Positions 38,619 to 46,520 of a stretch of 64,000 bases of DNA are shown here, piece after piece. The position numbers were made by a program, and so were the translations under genes. Origin of the DNA: a virus. Numbering within the stretch: the stretch's first letter is position 1; each line of letters starts with the position of its first letter. Where the stretch lies: positions 124,001 to 188,000 of IMG/VR virus record IMGVR_UViG_3300035181_001045; one strand, given 5' to 3'. The notes under the pieces were generated by a model. It was not told where the DNA came from and searched no databases. It was given only the letters and a program-made list of their open reading frames with translations.

Positions 38619-40048
38619 TGACAGAATCTAGCGGCGGTTGTCTGAGTCGATCAGGACACGAAAAGAACGCTTCCGGCGTCGTCGTGTACCTCATTGAAGA
38701 GCTGGGAGACGCCCGTCTCCGTACAGCACAACTCAAGAAGTACGTTCAAGAAGCCGTCGACCTCATCGACAAGGCCGAAAATCGGGATCAGCTCTTCGAG
38801 GTGGCGGGGCATTTGATCCACGGGATTCCCGACATGCTGTTCAAGCTCGACAAGGCTTTGGACGCATCGGCCATGGCTGCCGCTCGCCTCGACTACGAAG
38901 AAATCAAGCAGAATCTCAAGCCTGAAAAGGCGGAGGAACTTGAAGGTGTTCTTCAGGACATCCGTCTGCCCTATTTGAAGCGCCGGTCCACAGACAAGGA
39001 AGCTCAAGTTGGGGAGAAGATTCTCCGGGAGCTGATCGCCTCTTACGAGGGCGGGGTCCATTCGGGGGGTCGGTTTGGCTCCGACAACGTCGACATCCGA
39101 GGGGTGATCTCTGAAGGCACCTCGGTGTTGAATGAAGTCGAAGCATTCGCCAAGAAGAACGCTCCGAAGGCAGAGCCCAAGCCTCTTCTCAACAAGCTCG
39201 CCAACGCCTGTTACAACCTGGCGTCGATGATGGGCATGACGGCTGCCTTGAACAAGGATCCGCCTCCGTTCAATGGGCCTGAACCCTTGAAGCCTATCAA
39301 TCCCCCGAAGTTTTTGGGGCTTTTCGCAAGAGATGAGAGCACGACAATGGCTACAAAACAGGCAGGCTCGGCAACATTCCGGGAGATGGGTAACGCTTTC
39401 AACCAGGGACTTGAAAGCCCCAATCCTCGTCGAGATAAGCTCCCCAAAGCCATCCGCGACATTGAGAACGCGCTTGACCAGATTGAAGGCAATCTGGGTA
39501 AACAGGCGGTTGTCGAAAACATCTTGAGTTACGTGGGAGATCAGGTGGTGGATCTCGCACGGGCTGTTGGTGAGGCCTGTGCAGGACCGAGACAAGCAAG
39601 TTACCACCCCCAAGAAAGGCACACGATCATGAAGAACACGAAAGAAGCGGCTGCGGAACTCCTCAAGATGGCAGAGATTGCCGATGCCACGGGCAAGGTC
39701 CCGATGGCTCGTCTCGTCTCTCTCATCGCCCACCTGGAGGGGAACCAGCGTCAGGCTGGGGACATCTCGAAGAAGGCTTCACGCTTCTTCCAACAGGCGG
39801 CAACGACCCTGTCGACGCAGAAGAACCCGAGCCGGACGCAGCTCGCGTCCGTCCTTCGGAAGGTGCTCGCCGACTCGATGCAGATGGATGCGGCGACCAT
39901 GCAGTCCGCCATCTTTCAGCAGGCCAACTCCCGCGAGGACGTCATGAAGGGCTTCCAGAAGGCCAACCCCAGCATGTCGGATGAGGATGCCGAGAAGGCC
40001 GCCGACCAGTGGGAGAAGAACAAGAACGTCGTCAAGGACAAGCACTGA
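38618..40048 (+). CDS. Helical hypothetical head-region protein with nested start
   Basis: 476 residues from ATG 38618. Mainly helical (VYLIEELGDARLRTAQLKKYVQEAVDLIDKA; a middle region to 270), then a second half containing NAFNQGLESP, and a C-terminal 139 residues that begin at an internal ATG (39629). No enzyme motif. It resembles the 26173 gene in architecture: a long, weakly expressed N-terminal part followed by a strongly codon-biased C-terminal part with its own ribosome-binding site. Confidence 0.5.
   Translation: MTESSGGCLSRSGHEKNASGVVVYLIEELGDARLRTAQLKKYVQEAVDLIDKAENRDQLFEVAGHLIHGIPDMLFKLDKALDASAMAAARLDYEEIKQNLKPEKAEELEGVLQDIRLPYLKRRSTDKEAQVGEKILRELIASYEGGVHSGGRFGSDNVDIRGVISEGTSVLNEVEAFAKKNAPKAEPKPLLNKLANACYNLASMMGMTAALNKDPPPFNGPEPLKPINPPKFLGLFARDESTTMATKQAGSATFREMGNAFNQGLESPNPRRDKLPKAIRDIENALDQIEGNLGKQAVVENILSYVGDQVVDLARAVGEACAGPRQASYHPQERHTIMKNTKEAAAELLKMAEIADATGKVPMARLVSLIAHLEGNQRQAGDISKKASRFFQQAATTLSTQKNPSRTQLASVLRKVLADSMQMDAATMQSAIFQQANSREDVMKGFQKANPSMSDEDAEKAADQWEKNKNVVKDKH
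39629..40048 (+). CDS. Probable nested in-frame product
   Basis: 139 residues from ATG 39629 in frame with the longer gene, preceded by AAGAAAGG about 12 bases upstream. Codon bias rises from here. The product is helical (KEAAAELLKMAEIADATGKVPM; SRTQLASVLRKVLADSM; EDAEKAADQWEKNK), like a small scaffold or internal head protein. Inferred from start signals and codon use only. Confidence 0.4.
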   Translation: MKNTKEAAAELLKMAEIADATGKVPMARLVSLIAHLEGNQRQAGDISKKASRFFQQAATTLSTQKNPSRTQLASVLRKVLADSMQMDAATMQSAIFQQANSREDVMKGFQKANPSMSDEDAEKAADQWEKNKNVVKDKH

Positions 40049-40049
40049 G

Positions 40050-40370
40050 ATGTCTATTGAAGATCGTGTCAGTGCGCGATTTCTTCAAGCATCCGATGCT
40101 GTGTCTCCGGACAAGCTTGCCGGAGAGCTTGAAGCTCTCGTGAAGAAACGCATCGAATTGCGTCGCCCTCTTCGTGATGTGAACGATCACGTTCAAGCTC
40201 TGAAGGAGGACTTTCAGGGTGTCAGCGGATACCCTGGTCCGGGCGACCGTCAGGTTCAGGATACCCGCGATGTTCTCTACGAGCTTGACCATCAAATCGG
40301 TCAAGCATTTCGCTCCGCTGAAGTTCTGGCGGACAAGCTACGGAAGTTCAAGCCTCCGCCGGCATGGTGA
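40050..40370 (+). CDS. Small helical hypothetical protein
   Basis: 106 residues from ATG 40050, two bases after the previous stop. Helical and charged (KLAGELEALVKKRIELRRPLRDVNDHVQAL; VLYELDHQIGQAFRSAEVLADKL), ending Pro-rich. Contains mutually exclusive hairpins near its 5' end. Overlaps the next gene. No family recognised. Confidence 0.5.
   Translation: MSIEDRVSARFLQASDAVSPDKLAGELEALVKKRIELRRPLRDVNDHVQALKEDFQGVSGYPGPGDRQVQDTRDVLYELDHQIGQAFRSAEVLADKLRKFKPPPAW
40104..40139 (+). repeat. Two overlapping, mutually exclusive hairpins
   Basis: TCTCCGG-A-CAAG pairs with CTTGCCGGAGA (40104-40126, one bulge), and GAGAGCTT pairs with AAGCTCTC (40123-40139). They share 40123-40126, so only one can form, a switch-like layout inside the coding sequence. 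Confidence 0.45.
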
Positions 40371-41167
40371 GTCGATACTCTGTGTCCTCTTGGGTGGGTC
40401 CCACTGGAGAGTCCAAGCTCCCTGGTGGGGGTCCTTCGCCTCGCGGTTTGTCTCTTGACAAGGACATCCCGGGGCAGAGCACCTACAACAAGCCCGAGAG
40501 TGACTCCAGGGATTCGGACCGGGGTACGGACACGTCCATCTATGATGTGGACAACGCCGACGATCTCCTCAAGGACCAATCGCATCCCGACGTCAACGAG
40601 GACAACGCGGACAAGCATGATGGGATTGGCTGGAGCGGGGGTGGGAAGCAGGATGACTCTGCGAAACCGAAGTACCCCTACCGAGAAGGCCATCCTGAAG
40701 GTCTGACCGCCTCTTTCGTTGCCCACATGTTCTTCATGGAGCGGGCTCCCGTTCGGGTGATGACGGCCGCTCGGGTCGAGCACATTGAGCAGGGGTTGTC
40801 CCGTCAGATTCGAGATCGAGCCAAGAAGTGCCGGGTGACCCTCAAAAGGGTGGACGCCGGCAATCTGCGCTGGATCTTCGCAGTCGACTCCGGCAAGGGT
40901 CCCAAGGTCGTCCGGCTCAAGGCTACCCGTCTTGGGAAGGTCGTCAAGTTGACCAAGATGGACCTTCACTTCGCTTGCTCGTGTCCTTCCTGGCAGTGGC
41001 AGGGACCCGAATACCACGCGAAGCAAGAAGGATACATTGATGGGAAGCCCAGAGGTACAGCCTCAGCTCCAAACGTCACAGATCCGGAGCGCGAAAACCG
41101 CGTGTGCAAACACGTTGCAGCCGTGCTCGACTTCGTTCGCAAATGGGAGGTTCCGCCTCCAAAATGA
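40364..41167 (+). CDS. SWIM zinc-finger-like protein
   Basis: 267 residues; ATG 40364 and GTG 40367 are both possible and overlap the preceding stop. The N-terminal half is disordered and Asp/Ser-rich. Residues 150-267 hold beta strands (CRVTLKRVDAGNLRWIFAVDSG) and a SWIM-type zinc motif: HFACSCPSW, then, after a 40-residue insertion, NRVCKHVAAVLDFV, i.e. CxC...CxH. SWIM fingers bind DNA or proteins and are found in recombination and transposition-linked factors. Its presence among structural genes is unusual. Confidence 0.6.
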   Translation: MVSRYSVSSWVGPTGESKLPGGGPSPRGLSLDKDIPGQSTYNKPESDSRDSDRGTDTSIYDVDNADDLLKDQSHPDVNEDNADKHDGIGWSGGGKQDDSAKPKYPYREGHPEGLTASFVAHMFFMERAPVRVMTAARVEHIEQGLSRQIRDRAKKCRVTLKRVDAGNLRWIFAVDSGKGPKVVRLKATRLGKVVKLTKMDLHFACSCPSWQWQGPEYHAKQEGYIDGKPRGTASAPNVTDPERENRVCKHVAAVLDFVRKWEVPPPK

Positions 41168-41180
41168 AAAAGGAATCAGA

Positions 41181-41591
41181 ATGCCTACCTACACGTCTCG
41201 CTGTCTTGGGTGCCAGGTCACCAACAGTCTCCGTCTTTCCTTCTCGGATTACGAAGTGGTGAAGCTCGGAGTGAAGCTCCTGGAGTGCTCCTCTTGCCAA
41301 GGGAAAGTGGAGATCGTCTTCAGCCCGGGGGAGATCAGCTTCGTTCTGAAGGATGGGGAGAGTGGGGGTTGGCCGGGGAAGGCTCTCATCGAGAACAAGC
41401 TGAGGGCCCGGCGTCGAGAGATCCTCGCCAAGAAGGAACGGGATCACGTCTTCAAGTCGCGGCTCATCCCGAACTACAAGGGGATGGACACCGGAACTTG
41501 GAAGGAAGCACAGGAGGTTGCCCGGTCTGAAAACGGCAACCATCTCGCTGCAACGTATGATCCTCTTGTCCAGAAGGAGAAGGCAGGATGA
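41181..41591 (+). CDS. FmdB-like zinc-ribbon protein
   Basis: 136 residues from ATG 41181 with an AAAAAGGA site; the frame extends upstream but overlaps the SWIM gene. MPTYTSRCLGC then LLECSSCQGKVEIVF gives a CxxC...CxxC zinc ribbon of the FmdB type; the remainder is basic helix (IENKLRARRREILAKKERDHVFKSR). Function unknown. It is related in style to the gene at 58912 (also MPTY...). Confidence 0.55.
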   Translation: MPTYTSRCLGCQVTNSLRLSFSDYEVVKLGVKLLECSSCQGKVEIVFSPGEISFVLKDGESGGWPGKALIENKLRARRREILAKKERDHVFKSRLIPNYKGMDTGTWKEAQEVARSENGNHLAATYDPLVQKEKAG

Positions 41592-42223
41592 ACAGAACGT
41601 TTTCAGTCATCAGGCGGCGAGCCCCTATCGTCGATCTGGTCACTCCCTTGGTCGATGGGACCCAGACCTACCGTCTCAAGTGGGCGGCGAACTTCGATGG
41701 GTCCTTCACCACGTTCTTGGACTCGACGAACGTCGGCTTCCTTGACCCGGCGATCAACATCGCCGTTGTGGGTGCTCAGCCGACCTCGGGACGGCAAGTC
41801 AGGATCGTCTTCAATCCGACGACCTACAGCATCCCCGACGGGAAGTCCTTCTGGCTCCAGCTCTGGCGGGTCCCTTTTGGGGGTAGCGAAGTCCAGGTCT
41901 CGGCCGCTGGACTCATCCTGGCGGATACGGCTCAACATGGGATTGGGGCGGTTACGATTCAGGGTACAGCCCCCAATGCGTCGGACAGCACGGGGTCCCT
42001 ACAGATCGACTTCCCTCGGCTGATGCAGGACTTCAGGGTCCACAACCAGGATGCGGCCAACTCTCTGTTCGTGTCTATGGAACAGGACGGAGCAGAATCG
42101 AAGGTGCTGCCCAACGCTGTTTCGCAATTCGGCTTGAATTCAACACAGGGGAGCTTGTGGGTTCGAGGTGGCGGGGGGTCTGTGCCTTTCTCCATCGTCT
42201 GTACCGCGGCTTTCCCGCGTTAG
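41588..42223 (+). CDS. Beta-rich structural protein
   Basis: 211 residues, ATGA overlap with the previous gene. Alternating hydrophobic strands throughout (TYRLKWAANFDGSFTTFLD; RQVRIVFNPTTYSIPDG; SFWLQLWRVPFGG) with a Gly-rich end. Typical of tail or fibre accessory proteins, but no specific family is recognised. Confidence 0.5.
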   Translation: MNRTFSVIRRRAPIVDLVTPLVDGTQTYRLKWAANFDGSFTTFLDSTNVGFLDPAINIAVVGAQPTSGRQVRIVFNPTTYSIPDGKSFWLQLWRVPFGGSEVQVSAAGLILADTAQHGIGAVTIQGTAPNASDSTGSLQIDFPRLMQDFRVHNQDAANSLFVSMEQDGAESKVLPNAVSQFGLNSTQGSLWVRGGGGSVPFSIVCTAAFPR

Positions 42224-42284
42224 CGTTCGAGCTTCCTTTTATGACTTCAGATCGACGATCCCATTTTGAAGGGGTAGGAGCACC

Positions 42285-43247
42285 ATGATTCGACTCATCC
42301 ACGCACAGACTGTCTCTGGTGCCATCCTCGTCGATGACCTCGACGATGGGCTACCCAACAAGCAAGTCCACCGGCTCGGGAGCACGGCAGACCCCAAGGC
42401 CTACAAGCGCGACGGGTACGCGAATGAGCCGAAGCAGCCTTGCTACGTCCCTCGCACCAAGCCGGGCGATGCGACCCTCCCGGGCTACATCGACTTGCAG
42501 GAAACGGCTCGTGTCGTCCTCTCGGCTGGCAAGGGGAAGATCTCCAAGCTCGTCACGGCGGGGCTGATTACGTCGGTCTCGCTGGTTGCATCGAGTCTCG
42601 CGACGCCCGTCATCACCAATGCTCAGGCGAACACCCCGTCGGCTGGCGATGTGACCCTCACGGGGACGGGCTTCCTCTCGACGGCGCCCAACTTCTCGTC
42701 GGTCATCCTCACGGGAAGCGGTGCGGTCACCCTCACGCAGGCTCAGATCCTCACGGGTGGCGGGACCATCTCAAACACTTCGATCGTCATCCCCTCCGCT
42801 CTCATCCCGGCCGCTGTGGCTGCCACGGGCTCGATCACGGTGGTGGCTGGGGCCAGCTTGGTGGACGGCCAGACGTTCACCCTCAACGACGGCGTCAACG
42901 CGGCCACGGTCTTCGAGTTCGACTCCGGTGGTGGTGTGACGGGTGCCCATGTCGCGGTCGCCTTCACCTCGGGTGATTCTCTTGCCACTGTGAAGGCGGC
43001 TGTTCTGGCCGCGATCAACGGGGTTGGAGCGGGTCTCGCCATCACGGCTTCGAGCGGTGGTGCTGGGGTTGTCAACCTCGTGAACGACGCGGTCGGCACG
43101 GTCGGCAACGTGGCGATCACGGAGACGGTCATCAACGCCGGCTTCATCGTCTCGGGGATGTCTGGTGGTGGCGGGGCGGCGGCCACCTTGTCCTCGGCAC
43201 AGGTCAAGTCGGACGACCACCTCTCGAACGTCTTCGTGCTGGTCTGA
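42285..43247 (+). CDS. IPT-like structural protein with inserted sheath-type module
   Basis: 320 residues with a GTAGGAG site. N-terminal LIHAQTVSGAILVDDLDD is similar to the 43662 gene. Residues 105-185 form an IPT/TIG-like Ig domain (PVITNAQANTPSAGDVTLTG ... SIVIPSALIPAAVAATG). Residues about 190-297 are a separate module (VDGQTFTLNDGVNAATVFEF ... GLAITASSGG) nearly identical in layout to residues 717-821 of the tail sheath. The end, AQVKSDDHLSNVFVLV, completes the IPT-type strand as in 43662, so the module looks inserted. A virion surface role is likely. Confidence 0.6.
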   Translation: MIRLIHAQTVSGAILVDDLDDGLPNKQVHRLGSTADPKAYKRDGYANEPKQPCYVPRTKPGDATLPGYIDLQETARVVLSAGKGKISKLVTAGLITSVSLVASSLATPVITNAQANTPSAGDVTLTGTGFLSTAPNFSSVILTGSGAVTLTQAQILTGGGTISNTSIVIPSALIPAAVAATGSITVVAGASLVDGQTFTLNDGVNAATVFEFDSGGGVTGAHVAVAFTSGDSLATVKAAVLAAINGVGAGLAITASSGGAGVVNLVNDAVGTVGNVAITETVINAGFIVSGMSGGGGAAATLSSAQVKSDDHLSNVFVLV

Positions 43248-43254
43248 TCGTGAC

Positions 43255-43623
43255 GTGCAGTACCGCCTTCTACGCGAAATCCTGGATCTGGAGGGGTCTT
43301 CCTTTCAGCGGATTGAACGTCGTTGGCGGCCCACGGACCTGTTCTACCAACAGCAGGTCCGTGCTCTCCTCAACGACATTCGCTCACGGTACGATCGGAT
43401 GTCGTCTGCGGAGGAAGAGCTTCGGACGTTGGATCGGTCGGACCTCTACATCCGTGCCATTCGGAGAATGCGGCTATTCACACGAGCGGCAAACTTCACT
43501 TGGAAGTCGGACCAGCTCATCTTTCTCCGGTCGATCTCTGGGTTCTACGAAAGTTACGGCGTCATTCTACGCCTTCTCAAAATCGACCAGGCGAGTGGAC
43601 GACTCGCCGATAGCACAACGTAG
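43255..43623 (+). CDS. Hypothetical protein
   Basis: 122 residues from GTG 43255, seven bases after the previous stop. Basic and helical (YRLLREILDLEGSSFQRIERRW; RALLNDIRSRYDRMSSAEEELR; IRAIRRMRLFTRAANFTWKSD). No family recognised. Contains a 10-bp perfect inverted repeat. Confidence 0.5.
   Translation: MQYRLLREILDLEGSSFQRIERRWRPTDLFYQQQVRALLNDIRSRYDRMSSAEEELRTLDRSDLYIRAIRRMRLFTRAANFTWKSDQLIFLRSISGFYESYGVILRLLKIDQASGRLADSTT
43332..43363. repeat. 10-bp perfect inverted repeat in coding sequence
   Basis: CACGGACCTG (43332-43341) pairs with CAGGTCCGTG (43354-43363), loop of 12 bases. Confidence 0.6.
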
Positions 43624-43661
43624 GGGGTCCTCGAACCTCCGTAGATTGGGAGTCTGAGACA

Positions 43662-44774
43662 ATGCGTATTGGTGTCATTCGCGGGGACCTTTCGGGGCCC
43701 ATCTTCTTGGCCGATCTGGAGCCCACGTCCCAGACCGACTTCCCGATCGAGCCCGCGGGCTCGACACGGTACATCTCGCGCCCGGATTCCACGGTTGGGG
43801 CATCAGCTCTGGCCTTGGTCCCGGCGACGATCGCCAGCACGGGAGACATCACGTTCCCGTTGACGGTGAACGGGTCGAACAACGTCCTGAAGCTCCGGAT
43901 CCTCAGCACGGGTCTGTACACCACGGTCACGATTGCCAGTGCGACCTACGCCAACATCACGACGCTGCTCGCGGCGATCAATGCGGCTCTGGTGACGGCT
44001 ACCATCTCGGCTCATGCCTCGACGTCGATCGGGCTCAGCTCGACCCTTCGGATTGCTCTCAGCACGACGGCTTCCTTCGGGCCCGCAGCAACCATCGGAA
44101 TCGACTCGACTGGCAATGGTTCGAACGCCAACGCCTCTCTCGGACTCGGCACCGCTGCCCGTGCAGTCACGGTTCCCACCGTGGCATCCATGGTCGCGGC
44201 TTTCCTCCCGGTGGGTGGGCCCCTCGATGTTTCGCAGGCAACGATCCTCTCGACGGTCGGGTACGGTCTTTCCCTGGTTCAGGTCAAGGCCATCGCAGAC
44301 GCCATTGCTCCGCAGTTCGTCGAGAGCAACGTCGCCATTCAGAGCCTCAAGAAGGGCAACCTGGCGGGGTTCCTGTCGGCGAGCTTCAACCCTGATGTGT
44401 ACCGGCTTCCGGCCATCTCCTCTGGGGCAGCCATCACGGTCGTCCACGATGATGGGAGCACGGTCTTCTCGACGGGGCTTCCGGTCATCTCCAGCGCGGC
44501 CATCAACACCCCGAATACGGGTGACGTTACCATCACGGGGACCAACCTCGGCAACGCCGAGCAGGAACTCGTGACCGTCAAGTTCACGGGCCTGGTTCAG
44601 AAGTCGATCGTCCAGAAGGTCCTGGAGACGACCAATACGGGTGGAACCCAGGGCTCCGTCTCTGCGACCTCGATTGTGATCCCGGCTTCCCTCATCCCCG
44701 GGGCGGCTGCGGCCACCACGAGCGTGCAGGTCAAGTATGACAGCTTCGCATCGGGGATCGCGGTTCTCGCCTGA
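43662..44774 (+). CDS. IPT-like structural protein
   Basis: 370 residues, GGGAG site upstream. Starts MRIGVIRGDLSGPIFLADLE, like the 42285 gene. Residues 50-165 are a Thr/Ser/Ala-rich beta domain (GDITFPLTVNGSNNVLKLRI ... LLAAINAAL) resembling units repeated in the sheath. The C-terminus is an IPT-like domain (PVISSAAINTPNTGDVTITG ... TSIVIPASLIPGAAAATTS), paralogous to 42285 but without the inserted module. Probably a virion surface or tail accessory protein. C-ending codon bias is strong. Confidence 0.6.
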   Translation: MRIGVIRGDLSGPIFLADLEPTSQTDFPIEPAGSTRYISRPDSTVGASALALVPATIASTGDITFPLTVNGSNNVLKLRILSTGLYTTVTIASATYANITTLLAAINAALVTATISAHASTSIGLSSTLRIALSTTASFGPAATIGIDSTGNGSNANASLGLGTAARAVTVPTVASMVAAFLPVGGPLDVSQATILSTVGYGLSLVQVKAIADAIAPQFVESNVAIQSLKKGNLAGFLSASFNPDVYRLPAISSGAAITVVHDDGSTVFSTGLPVISSAAINTPNTGDVTITGTNLGNAEQELVTVKFTGLVQKSIVQKVLETTNTGGTQGSVSATSIVIPASLIPGAAAATTSVQVKYDSFASGIAVLA

Positions 44775-44811
44775 TCTCTCCACGCTACATCAAGATGAAA
44801 TGAGGATGGTA

Positions 44812-45060
44812 ATGCCTGTTGGAAACGCTCCCGAATTCCGTACGTCAGATCTCTACTTCGCGGCCTACCTGAAGACCGCGGGGGTCGAGATGAGGCGTGC
44901 GGAACGCTCTACAAGCGGCAAGGTGCAATTCGTGTTCGACACGAGCATCGCGAACATCGACGAGTTGACCTCCGGCTGGGTCAACAACTCGGGGAAGGTG
45001 CCTGCCAACACCTACGCCTTCAACATCAAGAGCTTGAAATCGATCTGCCACATGCAGTAG
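44812..45060 (+). CDS. Small DUF5659-like protein
   Basis: 82 residues from ATG 44812, chosen for the GAGGAT site; upstream in-frame ATGs at 44800 and 44806 exist. The pattern TSDLYFAAYLKTAGVEM, KVQFVFD, TSGWVNNSGKVPANTYAF and IKSLKSICHM matches the small DUF5659-type domain seen in many phages and bacteria, whose function is unknown. Confidence 0.55.
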   Translation: MPVGNAPEFRTSDLYFAAYLKTAGVEMRRAERSTSGKVQFVFDTSIANIDELTSGWVNNSGKVPANTYAFNIKSLKSICHMQ

Positions 45061-45073
45061 GGCTCGGAGCACC

Positions 45074-45247
45074 ATGGCCGTCATCGAGCTGAATGCCGTC
45101 GTTCTGGGGGTGTCCGAAGTGAGGGCTGGCGTGGGGGTGGCGATGTCCCTCTCTGCGTCGCTTCGCACTTCGAGCGCCCTTGGGGTGGGTCGCCCCAAGC
45201 AACCCGTCGAGAGCCCTCCGAAGGCTCATGAGGAACCCTCATCGTGA
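45074..45247 (+). CDS. Small ORF, 57 residues
   Basis: ATG 45074 with a CGGAG site six bases upstream; the stop overlaps the next start (GTGA at 45244). The sequence is hydrophobic at the start (MAVIELNAVVLGVSEVRAGV) and Ser-rich then Pro/Glu-rich at the end. It fills the gap between two genes exactly, supporting translation. Function unknown. Confidence 0.45.
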   Translation: MAVIELNAVVLGVSEVRAGVGVAMSLSASLRTSSALGVGRPKQPVESPPKAHEEPSS

Positions 45248-45627
45248 ATCTTCGCTGGAGGCTCATCCCCACGAATCAGCCGGCTCTCGATCTGGCTGAT
45301 ATCTTCCAGGTGGACGGGTACACCCGGATCACGGGCCTCTCTGCGTCGAATGTCGCCATTGCAGTCTTCTGCAACAACGTCCCTCAGCCCTGGACGACCC
45401 TCAATGGGGCTGGGCTCACGGATGCCCAGCTCCTCGCGGGGCATGTCTACTGGCATGAGGTTGGAGCTGGGACGGGGTACTACAGCGTCCGCTGGCGGCC
45501 GAATGGGGTTGGGTTCTGGCGGGTGCTCATCACCTATGCCGCGGTTCCCCAAGTCACAGCTCTGGACTACGACGTCGTGGCGTTTTCCCCCGAGAGCCAG
45601 GGGCTCAAGGTTTCATTTGTACCGTAA
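45244..45627 (+). CDS. Beta-rich tail/fibre-region protein
   Basis: 127 residues from GTG 45244. All-beta with many aromatic residues (HVYWHEVGAGTGYYSVRWRP; FWRVLITYAAVPQVTAL). The G-Y-Y-S-V-R-W-R motif resembles the ends of Ig-like units in the 46521 and 48959 proteins (GEYYA...RIRW). Likely a virion accessory; no family recognised. Confidence 0.5.
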   Translation: MNLRWRLIPTNQPALDLADIFQVDGYTRITGLSASNVAIAVFCNNVPQPWTTLNGAGLTDAQLLAGHVYWHEVGAGTGYYSVRWRPNGVGFWRVLITYAAVPQVTALDYDVVAFSPESQGLKVSFVP

Positions 45628-45647
45628 CGAGGGGAGGAGCCCGCGAC

Positions 45648-46031
45648 ATGCCTAAGAGCACATACCTCATCAATCAAGTTCTGAACTCGGTTCTACGGAA
45701 CACGGCGTTCACCGTCCCGGCGACGTCCTACGTCGCTCTCTACACGGTGGCCCCGGGCATTGGTGGCGGTGGGACGGAGGTGACTGGCGGCTCCTATGTG
45801 CGTCAGGCGGCCACGTTCGCTGCCCCTTCCGGTGGTGCCTCAGCCAGCTCTGTCGACGTGGTGTTCCCCATCGCCACAGCGGACTGGGGGACGGTGGTGG
45901 CCTTCGCTCTCCTCGATGCCTCGACAGCGGGCAACCTTCTCTACTTCGCGAACCTCACGGCTTCCCGGTCCGTTCTCACGAACGACCAGGTGAAGTTCCC
46001 CTCCGGCCAGCTCATCGTCACCGAGTCCTGA
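45648..46031 (+). CDS. Tail-fibre-type phage structural protein
   Basis: 127 residues with a GGGGAGGAG site. The pattern LINQVLNSVLRNTAF, YVALYTVAPG, GGTEVTGGSYVRQAATF, DVVFPIATADWGTVVAFALLD, GNLLYFANL is that of a common small phage protein in fibre/baseplate clusters, widely found next to tail fibre genes. Its molecular role is not established; a trimeric virion component is typical. Confidence 0.6.
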   Translation: MPKSTYLINQVLNSVLRNTAFTVPATSYVALYTVAPGIGGGGTEVTGGSYVRQAATFAAPSGGASASSVDVVFPIATADWGTVVAFALLDASTAGNLLYFANLTASRSVLTNDQVKFPSGQLIVTES

Positions 46032-46034
46032 TCC

Positions 46035-46517
46035 ATGGCCTCCGGCCAAACAGTCTTCCAGGTATTTCCCCAGGGGTTTCAGATCGCCCCCTCGGTCACT
46101 TCTGCGCTTCCTGATACGAACTTCGGGTTCGTTATCAACTATGCGCAAAATACCGCCGCGATGTACCCGATCCGTTTTGAAGAGCATTACGGAGGAGGGG
46201 GGATCACCCTCAAGCTGGAATACAACGCTCAGACGGCCACATCGGGTAATGTGGTTGTCCGTGCTGGGTTTTCGCGACTCAATTCAGGGACCCAATCAAG
46301 TCCGCCTGTGTTTGCTTCGCTTGTGTCTTCAGTGGCTACGGCTGTGCCTGGCACCGTCGGTTTGATCGTTGTTGCGACTATCACGTTCACCAACTCTCAA
46401 ATCAACGGTATGGTCGGAGGCGACTTGGGGTGGATCAAGATTGATCGCGATGTGGCCGGGACCGACACCATGGCGGGTAACCTCCAGTTCCGAGGAGCTG
46501 AAGGCCGGGAGACCTAA
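46035..46517 (+). CDS. Beta-rich structural protein
   Basis: 160 residues, three bases after the previous stop. Beta-sandwich-like (FGFVINYAQNTAAMYPIRFE; GITLKLEYNAQTATSGNVVVRAGF; TVGLIVVATITFTNSQINGM; AGNLQFRGAEGRET). Resembles receptor or fibre accessory proteins but no family is recognised. Codon use is less biased than in the capsid region. Confidence 0.5.
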   Translation: MASGQTVFQVFPQGFQIAPSVTSALPDTNFGFVINYAQNTAAMYPIRFEEHYGGGGITLKLEYNAQTATSGNVVVRAGFSRLNSGTQSSPPVFASLVSSVATAVPGTVGLIVVATITFTNSQINGMVGGDLGWIKIDRDVAGTDTMAGNLQFRGAEGRET

Positions 46518-46520
46518 ACC

